Shown here: piece by piece, positions 1-4,794 of the stretch
Numbering within the stretch: position 1 is the first letter of the stretch
Layout: every line of letters starts with the position of its first letter
Assembly: GCA_003561495.1 (NCBI GenBank)
Contig: PWWM01000010.1
Span: 1 to 5,932 of the forward strand
Source: Gammaproteobacteria bacterium
GTDB taxonomy: Bacteria; Pseudomonadota; Gammaproteobacteria; Xanthomonadales; Wenzhouxiangellaceae
Reading direction: 5' to 3'
Length of the DNA: 5,932 nucleotides
Notes under the pieces: model-generated
What the model saw: only the letters and a program-made list of their open reading frames with translations
Database searches by the model: none
Told to the model about the DNA's origin: nothing
Program-made: the position numbers and the translations under genes

Positions 1-268
1 CCCTTTTCTCGCCGGCCTTTATGTGTTTGCCGTCCATATCAGCAACCGTTTTCTCGACCATGGGGCCAGCGCCTACAACGACCCGAAACGGGCTGCGTTT
101 CTCTCTTCTCACAGAATCGCGCTGCTGGGTTCAGGAATCATCGCCGCGGCCGTCGGCCCCGAAGAGCTCTACACCGGCCAACGCCTGGCCGCCTCCTTCG
201 AACGGACCCGCTCAAGACTGGTGGAAATGCAGAGCAAGGACTACCTCTCCCTCCCCCATAAACCCTGA
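1..268 (+). CDS. C-terminal part of an unrecognised protein (5' end outside window)
   Basis: The reading frame is open from the left edge (first full codon at position 2) to a TGA at 266-268, giving about 88 residues of a C-terminus. A GTG at 23-25 could act as a start, but the frame continues upstream without a stop, so a truncated longer gene is more likely. The visible protein has two mildly hydrophobic stretches (PFLAGLYVFAV at the left edge and IALLGSGIIAAAVG in the middle), then a charged, probably helical segment (RLAASFERTRSRLVEMQSKD). I recognise no domain or catalytic motif. The gene converges on the TetR gene, with 63 bp between the two stop codons and no terminator hairpin visible. 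It could be a small membrane-associated or exported protein, but that is a guess from hydrophobicity. The main doubt is whether it is coding at all; the absence of a recognised family keeps confidence moderate. Confidence 0.5.
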   Translation, partial: PFLAGLYVFAVHISNRFLDHGASAYNDPKRAAFLSSHRIALLGSGIIAAAVGPEELYTGQRLAASFERTRSRLVEMQSKDYLSLPHKP

Positions 269-300
269 CCCCGACCTCTGAATCCTTCCCCCTGATCCCT

Positions 301-332
301 CCTTTCACCTTTCACCTTTCACCTTTCACCTT
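301..332. repeat. Heptamer tandem repeat (CCTTTCA)n, about 4.6 copies
   Basis: Four exact copies of CCTTTCA occupy 301-328, followed by a partial CCTT at 329-332. The last base of the repeat is the last base of the tetR stop codon, which is TGA on the minus strand (332-334). Read on the minus strand, each copy contains a TGA, and since 7 is not a multiple of 3, stops fall in all three frames just beyond tetR. The flanking bases 269-300 are also pyrimidine-rich but not repetitive. There is no hairpin, so it is not an obvious terminator. It lies between convergent genes, outside any promoter. Confidence 0.9.
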
Positions 333-925
333 CAAACATCCACCAGAGTCTCGATCACATGCTGTACATACTGATCGAAATCGGGCTCGTCGCGGTCCGG
401 AACCAGCCCCTGTGCCTGGAGCTGCAGATAGCCCACATACGATGAATAAACCAGATTGGAGCGCTGGCGGGCGTCGCTGGCAGACAACCCCAACTCCTGG
501 AAGGCGACGCTAAGGTAATCAATGCGACGACTGGTGACGCGCTTGAGCACCGGCCCGACACGCGGGTCATCCGGGGCAGCGCACAAGGCAGTATAGATGC
601 GATGGGTCAGGGTCTGACGACTGGTGCGCCAGACAAATTGCGAAAGTCTTTCGGCCGGGTCCAGGTCGGCACCCAGGGCCAGCTTCAGGTGGTAACGATC
701 CTGGCTTTCCCAGCGCTCCAGCGCCTTGTCCAGTAACTCATCCTTGCCCGGAAAATGCCAATAGAAACTGCCCTTGGTAATCCCCAGACGACGGGCCAGT
801 GGCTCCACGGCCAAGGCACTGATGCCTTTTTCGGCGATCAGTTCCAGGGCAGCCTGCTCCCAGTCGGCTGGGGTCAATCGGCCGCGCTCGGCCCCGGAGC
901 GGTTGTCAGGGGTGGAATTGGACAT
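332..925 (-). CDS. TetR/AcrR-family transcriptional regulator
   Basis: This 197-residue protein has the usual TetR-family size and layout. A DNA-binding N-terminal domain covers roughly residues 18-70. Its helix-turn-helix lies at about 38-58, with the typical segment LARRLGITKGSFYWHF and then GKDELLDKALERW. The C-terminal part (about 75-197) is helical and variable, as expected of a ligand-binding and dimerisation domain; the ligand cannot be read from it. Translation probably starts at the ATG complementary to 923-925. No strong Shine-Dalgarno lies at the usual distance. Two further ATGs just upstream (933-935 and 936-938 on this strand) are out of frame. The gene diverges from the hydrolase-fadE pair across a 126-bp intergenic region, the standard arrangement for a TetR repressor controlling its neighbours and itself. 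Control of fatty-acid degradation genes is plausible, but that is inference from position. It should not be called psrA or fadR without a phylogeny. Confidence 0.93.
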   Translation of the reverse strand: MSNSTPDNRSGAERGRLTPADWEQAALELIAEKGISALAVEPLARRLGITKGSFYWHFPGKDELLDKALERWESQDRYHLKLALGADLDPAERLSQFVWRTSRQTLTHRIYTALCAAPDDPRVGPVLKRVTSRRIDYLSVAFQELGLSASDARQRSNLVYSSYVGYLQLQAQGLVPDRDEPDFDQYVQHVIETLVDV

Positions 926-933
926 GGGTTGCC

Positions 934-939
934 ATCATA
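934..939 (-). promoter_or_regulatory. Possible -10 box of the tetR promoter
   Basis: On the minus strand this reads TATGAT, five of six matches to TATAAT. It sits only 8 bp before the tetR ATG. I find no convincing -35 hexamer 16-18 bp further upstream, since the sequence there is GC-rich. If it is used, the transcript would begin almost at the start codon. Low confidence. Confidence 0.25.
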
Positions 940-964
940 CTCTCAAAAGCAGGGGTCCCGGCAT

Positions 965-991
965 CGGGTTTCAAAGGCTTGTTTCAACCCG
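965..991. promoter_or_regulatory. Candidate TetR operator (interrupted palindrome)
   Basis: Arms CGGGTT (965-970) and AACCCG (986-991) form a perfect 6-bp inverted repeat with a 15-bp centre. Two further inner pairs (973-974 with 982-983) also match. A direct repeat GTTTCAA occurs in the same stretch at 968-974 and 981-987. It lies near the middle of the divergent tetR/hydrolase intergenic region, where a TetR dimer would be expected to bind. More GGGTT/AACCC half-sites occur at 926-930 and 1034-1038. Assigning it to this TetR protein is inference. Confidence 0.4.
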
Positions 992-1015
992 GTCAGGGAC
1001 CAATATCATCAACCA

Positions 1016-1044
1016 TTGACTATCTGAAAGGGTAACCCCATACT
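1016..1044 (+). promoter_or_regulatory. Predicted sigma70-type promoter of the hydrolase-fadE operon
   Basis: A -35 hexamer TTGACT (1016-1021, five of six matches to TTGACA) is separated by exactly 17 bp from a -10 hexamer CATACT (1039-1044, four of six matches to TATAAT). The predicted transcription start falls at about 1051-1052, on or next to the A of the hydrolase ATG, so the mRNA may be leaderless. The spacer contains the small palindrome GGGT-A-ACCC (1030-1038), which would place a bound repressor directly on the promoter. Confidence 0.5.
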
Positions 1045-1051
1045 CTGCCGT

Positions 1052-1924
1052 ATGGAAGCTGTTCGCAAACTTCATGATGATATTCGACGCCGGCAGATCT
1101 GGACCGATGACGGCGTGCGTCTGAGCCTGCGCTACTACGGGGACGACCGAGCGCCCTGCATCCTGATGGCCCACGGATTCGGGCAGACCCAGTATGCCTG
1201 GGAGGACACGGGCCGGCGGCTGGCTGCAGCCGGCTGGCAGGCGGTCAGCTATGACGCCCGAGGTCATGGCGAGAGCGACCGCTCGCCCAGCGGCGAGTAC
1301 GACTTTGAACAATTCGTGGAAGACTTTCGCCGGGTTTGTGCTTCATTGCCCAACCTCCCGGTGGTCATCGGCGCCTCCATGGGCGGACTGATTGCACTGC
1401 TGGCCCACTCGGAAAAACCCAAGGTGGATCTCAAGTCACTGGTACTGGTCGATATCGCGCCGCGCTGGGATGAACGCGGCGTTGCCGCCATGCTCGCTTT
1501 CATGCGCCAGAACCCCCAGGGCTTCGAGAGTCTCGAAGAAGCCACCGAAGCCGTCCGTGCCTTTCTGCCGCATCGCCGCAGCACCAGCTCGGTCAATATC
1601 GATCGCAACCTCCGCCAGGGTGCTGACGGACGTTGGTACTGGCACTGGGACCCAGCCATGCTTGCCCTGGCCGAAAAGAGCAGCAACCTGCAATCCCGAC
1701 TGCAATCGGCCAGCCGCCGCCTCAAGCTGCCGACACTGCTGATTTCCGGCGGCGTCAGCGAGTTGATCGGAGCCGAGCATTCCAGAGAATTTCTCAAGCT
1801 CGCTCCCCACGCCGAGCATATTGAAGTGCCCGAGGCCGGCCATATGGTTGTCGGCGACTCCAATGATCGTTTTCTTACTGCAATCTCCCCATTCCTCAAG
1901 CGCCAGGCTAGCCAGGGAGCGTAA
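1052..1924 (+). CDS. Alpha/beta-fold hydrolase, probably an esterase or thioesterase
   Basis: This 290-residue protein has the canonical alpha/beta hydrolase motifs in order. HGF (41-43) is the oxyanion-hole region, GHGESD spans 71-76, the nucleophile elbow is GASMG with Ser109, and the late histidine is His264 in EAGHMVVGD. Where the charge-relay acid usually follows strand beta-7, the sequence reads GGVSELIG, so Glu237 takes the position that is commonly Asp. A cap region lies roughly at 137-225. There is no signal peptide, so it is probably cytoplasmic. The start is the ATG at 1052: the frame is closed by a TGA at 1025-1027 with no other start codon between, and the next Met is residue 39. 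There is no Shine-Dalgarno at normal spacing; the only purine run (GAAAGGG, 1026-1032) is too far away. The gene ends 6 bp before fadE, which suggests co-transcription and hence a substrate linked to acyl chains or acyl-CoA. That link is inferred; the motifs do not define the substrate. Confidence 0.92.
   Translation: MEAVRKLHDDIRRRQIWTDDGVRLSLRYYGDDRAPCILMAHGFGQTQYAWEDTGRRLAAAGWQAVSYDARGHGESDRSPSGEYDFEQFVEDFRRVCASLPNLPVVIGASMGGLIALLAHSEKPKVDLKSLVLVDIAPRWDERGVAAMLAFMRQNPQGFESLEEATEAVRAFLPHRRSTSSVNIDRNLRQGADGRWYWHWDPAMLALAEKSSNLQSRLQSASRRLKLPTLLISGGVSELIGAEHSREFLKLAPHAEHIEVPEAGHMVVGDSNDRFLTAISPFLKRQASQGA
1914..1919 (+). promoter_or_regulatory. Shine-Dalgarno of fadE, inside the end of the hydrolase gene
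   Basis: AGGGAG lies 11 bp before the first of two adjacent ATG codons (1931 and 1934). The spacing favours 1931. Its place within the last codons of the hydrolase fits translation of fadE from a shared mRNA. Confidence 0.6.
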
Positions 1925-1930
1925 ACCCCC

Positions 1931-4402
1931 ATGATGACCCTCTTGTTTCTGATTTCATTGCTGGCGGTTTTCATCGCCTGCTCGTACTTCAAGACTCCGG
2001 TCAGCGTCTGGACCGGAGCTACTGCGGCGGTTCTGCTCGGCTTTTCCATCGCCGGGCAGCCCGGCTGGATCCTTCTGACGCTGTTCTGGCTTTTGCTGAT
2101 TGTCGTTGCGGTGCCCCTGAACTATCTCCCGTGGCGGCGCCAATGGCTGACTGCTCCGATTCTGAGCATGTTCGAGAAGATGACTCCGCAGATCTCGGAG
2201 ACCGAGAGAGTGGCACTGGAAGCCGGAACCGTCGGGTTCGAAGGGGAGCTGTTTTCGGGACGCCCCCGCTGGAGCCGCTTCATCAAGAAGCCACTCCATG
2301 AGCTCAGCGTTGAGGAGCAAGCCTTCATCGACGGCCCGGTCGAGGAACTTTGCGACATGATCAATGACTGGGAGATCAGTCATTACCGCGGCGGACTCTC
2401 CGACGAGGTCTGGGATCACCTGCGCAAGAGCGGCTTCTTCGGCATGATCATCCCGAAAAAATACGGTGGGCTGGAGTTTTCGGCCGTGGCTCACCGCGCG
2501 GTACTCGAAAAACTCGCCGGCCTGAGTTCAAGTGTCGGTTCCGTGGTGGCCGTACCCAACTCGCTGGGGCCGGCCGAACTTCTGCTGCACTACGGCACCG
2601 ACGAGCAAAAGGACCACTACCTGCCCCGCCTGGCCAGCGGCGAGGAAATTCCCTGCTTTGGCCTGACCAGCACCACCGCGGGCTCGGATGCCACCTCGAT
2701 CGCCGACTACGGCGTGGTCTGCAAGCAAAAGTGGAAGGGCAAGCAGACCCTGGGCATCAAGCTCAATTTTGAAAAGCGCTACATCACCCTGGCGCCGGTC
2801 GCCACCGTGGTCGGTCTTGCTTTCCGGCTGTACGATCCCGACGGCTTGCTCGGTGACACCAACGACATCGGCATCAGCGTGGCGCTGGTGCCTGCCGACA
2901 CCCCCGGCATGGAGATCGGTCGTCGGCATTTCCCTCTGAACAACCCGTTTCCGAATGGCCCGATCATCGGCAAGGATGTGTTCATCCCGCTCGATTACCT
3001 GCTGGGCGGCGTTGAGCATGCCGGACAGGGCTGGCGCATGCTGGTCGAATCGCTATCGGTTGGGCGCGCCATCTCCCTGCCTTCATCCACCAGCGGTGGC
3101 GCCAAGGCGGCCGCCCTGACCACCGGCGCCTACGCCCGCATTCGCAAGCAGTTCAACCTGCCGATCGGTCGTTTCGAGGGCGTCGAAGAGGCGCTGGCGC
3201 GGATCGCCGGCCATACTTATGCCATCAGCGCCTTGAGCCGACTGACGGCCTCGGTCGTCGACGATGGCGAAAAGCCTTCCGTCCCGGGCGCAATCGCCAA
3301 GTATCACTGCACGGAGCTGAGCCGCGACATCATCAAGGATGCCATGGACGTGCACGGCGGCAAGGGGATTGTGCTGGGGCCCAAAAATTACCTCGGGCGT
3401 GCCTGGCAGGGTGCGCCGATCTGGATCACGGTCGAGGGCGCCAACATTCTGACCCGCACGATGATGATCTTCGGTCAGGGCGCGATCCGCTGCCATCCCT
3501 ACGTACTCAAGGAGCTCGAGGCGCTTGAGATCAAGGACGATGACAAGCGCCTGGTCGAGTTCGACCGGGTGCTGTTTTCCCATATCGGCCACAGCATTTC
3601 CTGCGCGGTTCGCTCGTTTGTGCTGGGCTTGAGTTTTGCCCGCTTTGCCGCGGTGCCCGGTGACCGGCGAACTCGCAAGTACTACCGCAAACTGACCCGC
3701 TACAGTGCCGCATTTGCCTACCTGGCCGACATCGTCATGCTGACCTATGGCGGCAAGCTCAAGCAGAAGGAGAAGATCTCCGGGCGCCTTGGCGATGTGC
3801 TGAGCCAGCTTTACATCTGCTCGGCCATGCTGCGCCGCTTCGAACACGACGGCCGACCGGCCGCCGACCAGGCAATCCTGGCCTGGGCGTTTCATGACGC
3901 CATCTACAAGATTCAGGTCGCCATGCGCGGGGTGATCGACAACTACCCGTTCGCGTGGGTGCGCCCGTTCCTCAGACTGGTGATCTTCCCTCTGGGCCGC
4001 GGCGAACGAGCGCCCAACGATCGCCTGGGCCACAAGGTGGCTGCCTTGCTGTTGTCGCCCTCCGAGACCCGTAACCGCCTGACCCGCGGCATCTATATCT
4101 CCGATCGCACCGGCCACCCGGCCGGTGTCATGGAAAAACTGCTGCCGGACGTCATTGCGGCCGAGCCACTGGAACGTCGCAAACTCAAGGCGCTGCGCAG
4201 TGGCGAGATCAGCGGTTACACTTTCGAGGAACAACTCGAGCAAGCCCGCGAGAAAGGAATTTTCTCCGACACCGAGGCCGACTTCCTGCTGGATGTGCGC
4301 AAGCGCGTCCTTGAGATCGTTTCCGTCGACGACTTCGAGCTGGAGGAGCTGCAGGCGGGCTTGAGCAAGCGCGGCGACGAGATCCGCAAGAAGGCGGCCT
4401 GA
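1931..4402 (+). CDS. fadE: Acyl-CoA dehydrogenase FadE, membrane-anchored long form
   Basis: FadE catalyses the first step of fatty-acid beta-oxidation, the FAD-dependent conversion of acyl-CoA to trans-2-enoyl-CoA. At 823 residues it is close to the E. coli FadE length of about 814. The N-terminus carries two or three hydrophobic segments (about 3-19, 28-40 and 46-63), followed by basic residues at LPWRRQW, which suits anchoring to the inner membrane. The acyl-CoA dehydrogenase core follows: N-terminal helical domain about 125-240, beta domain about 241-355 with CFGLTSTTAGSD (242-253) and RRHFPLNNPF, and C-terminal helical domain about 365-520. The catalytic base is predicted to be Glu502 in WITVEGANILTR, next to MMIFGQGAIRCHPYV, both close to what I remember of E. 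coli FadE. The rest, about 525-823, is the DUF1974-like region specific to this long form. The start at 1931 has a Shine-Dalgarno 11 bp upstream. It is the second gene of a probable operon with the hydrolase and ends before an intrinsic terminator. The usual PEAGSD motif reads TTAGSD here, with Pro-Glu replaced by Thr-Thr. No frameshift or truncation is visible. Confidence 0.97.
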   Translation: MMTLLFLISLLAVFIACSYFKTPVSVWTGATAAVLLGFSIAGQPGWILLTLFWLLLIVVAVPLNYLPWRRQWLTAPILSMFEKMTPQISETERVALEAGTVGFEGELFSGRPRWSRFIKKPLHELSVEEQAFIDGPVEELCDMINDWEISHYRGGLSDEVWDHLRKSGFFGMIIPKKYGGLEFSAVAHRAVLEKLAGLSSSVGSVVAVPNSLGPAELLLHYGTDEQKDHYLPRLASGEEIPCFGLTSTTAGSDATSIADYGVVCKQKWKGKQTLGIKLNFEKRYITLAPVATVVGLAFRLYDPDGLLGDTNDIGISVALVPADTPGMEIGRRHFPLNNPFPNGPIIGKDVFIPLDYLLGGVEHAGQGWRMLVESLSVGRAISLPSSTSGGAKAAALTTGAYARIRKQFNLPIGRFEGVEEALARIAGHTYAISALSRLTASVVDDGEKPSVPGAIAKYHCTELSRDIIKDAMDVHGGKGIVLGPKNYLGRAWQGAPIWITVEGANILTRTMMIFGQGAIRCHPYVLKELEALEIKDDDKRLVEFDRVLFSHIGHSISCAVRSFVLGLSFARFAAVPGDRRTRKYYRKLTRYSAAFAYLADIVMLTYGGKLKQKEKISGRLGDVLSQLYICSAMLRRFEHDGRPAADQAILAWAFHDAIYKIQVAMRGVIDNYPFAWVRPFLRLVIFPLGRGERAPNDRLGHKVAALLLSPSETRNRLTRGIYISDRTGHPAGVMEKLLPDVIAAEPLERRKLKALRSGEISGYTFEEQLEQAREKGIFSDTEADFLLDVRKRVLEIVSVDDFELEELQAGLSKRGDEIRKKAA

Positions 4403-4409
4403 CCCCACC

Positions 4410-4437
4410 TTGCAGTCCCCGCGACAATCGTTATAAT
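4410..4437 (+). promoter_or_regulatory. Candidate promoter for the btuB leader with perfect TATAAT
   Basis: A perfect -10 box TATAAT lies at 4432-4437. A weak -35 TTGCAG (4410-4415, three of six matches) lies 16 bp upstream. Transcription would start at about 4444-4446, directly at the base of the terminator hairpin (4446-4468). It is the best-matching promoter in the fadE-btuB gap. I found no good alternative between the terminator and the riboswitch. Confidence 0.45.
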
Positions 4438-4445
4438 CCTCGCTG

Positions 4446-4475
4446 GACCCGGCCCTTCAGGCCGGGTCTTTGTTT
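4446..4475 (+). terminator. Rho-independent terminator after fadE
   Basis: A perfect 9-bp stem pairs GACCCGGCC (4446-4454) with GGCCGGGTC (4460-4468) around the loop CTTCA, followed by the T-rich tract TTTGTTT (4469-4475). It lies 43 bp beyond the fadE stop. There is no matching A-tract on the left side, so it should act rightward only. It separates the hydrolase-fadE operon from the btuB leader. Confidence 0.88.
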
Positions 4476-4479
4476 CGCC

Positions 4480-4666
4480 GACAAGGTGCTTCGAAAGCAA
4501 TTTCGGAGTGAAACGGGAAACCGGTGCAAGTCCGGTACTGCCCCCGCAACTGTAATCGGTGTCCACACGGACACGGTCGAATGCAACCACTCTGACCGCC
4601 CGGTCAGGGGAAGGATTCGACCTCGCGGCAAACGCCGCGAACGAAAGTCAGGAGACCGGCCTTGTC
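4480..4666 (+). promoter_or_regulatory. Cobalamin (AdoCbl-type) riboswitch aptamer
   Basis: The conserved blocks of the RF00174-type cobalamin aptamer are present in order. GAAACGGGAA lies at 4510-4519, CCGGTGCAAGTCCGG at 4521-4535, GCCCCCGCAACTGTAA at 4540-4555, CCACTCTG at 4587-4594, GGGGAAGG at 4607-4614, and the B12 box AGTCAGGAGACCGGCC at 4646-4661. A perfect outer helix pairs GACAAGG (4480-4486) with CCTTGTC (4660-4666) and sets the limits. An 8-bp helix pairs GGTCGAAT (4575-4582) with ATTCGACC (4615-4622). Three local hairpins are also perfect: GTGTCC/GGACAC (4559-4574), CTGACC/GGTCAG (4592-4607) and CGCGGC/GCCGCG (4624-4639). In this family, ligand binding normally lowers expression of the downstream gene, here btuB. 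Position and strand fit. Confidence 0.97.
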
Positions 4667-4794
4667 AGGATATTTGCTTGGGTTGCGGTGGGCAGCCGGA
4701 GTCGATCGGCCTGACCATTCACCGGCCATTGACTTCTCGCCAGTCCCGCCCCGCCCACTGACATGCGCGGGTGAGCGCGAGGAGTTGAAAAAAC
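4667..4794 (+). promoter_or_regulatory. Riboswitch expression platform with SD-masking helix
   Basis: This 128-nt stretch links the aptamer to btuB. GACTTCTCGC (4731-4740) can pair with GCGAGGAGTT (4777-4786) over 10 consecutive pairs, two of them G-U, burying the whole AGGAG Shine-Dalgarno. Inside the loop, CAGT (4741-4744) can pair with ACTG (4757-4760). A competing 8-pair helix is possible between 4686-4693 (GTGGGC core) and 4753-4760 (GCCCAC core). No hairpin here is followed by a U-run, so control of translation is more likely than termination. The folding is my hand pairing, not a computed structure. Confidence 0.6.
4780..4784 (+). promoter_or_regulatory. Shine-Dalgarno of btuB
   Basis: AGGAG lies 10 bp before the ATG at 4795, with an A-rich spacer (TTGAAAAAAC) between. 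It fixes the btuB start and is the element predicted to be hidden by the riboswitch expression platform. Confidence 0.85.

Noticed and set aside
269..331. A terminator between the convergent left-edge gene and tetR
   Set aside because: No inverted repeat is present, only pyrimidine-rich and tandemly repeated sequence.
965..991. The CGGGTT...AACCCG inverted repeat as an intrinsic terminator
   Set aside because: The loop is 15 bases, the stem is short, and no T-tract follows on either strand; an operator role fits better.
971..1312. A 113-codon minus-strand frame over the intergenic region and the start of the hydrolase
   Set aside because: It would cover the divergent promoter region and the conserved hydrolase N-terminus in antisense; there is no motif or Shine-Dalgarno.
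1264..2049. A 261-codon antisense open frame across the hydrolase/fadE junction
   Set aside because: Both plus-strand genes here have strong family motifs; the antisense translation is Ser/Arg-rich low-information sequence typical of a shadow frame.
3083..4408. A 441-codon open frame antisense to fadE
   Set aside because: It lies opposite well-conserved FadE sequence, its translation resembles no family, and it is the kind of long antisense frame that high-GC codon bias produces.
4486..4761. A 91-codon plus-strand open frame in the fadE-btuB gap
   Set aside because: It runs through the cobalamin aptamer, whose conservation is at RNA level, and has no ribosome-binding site.
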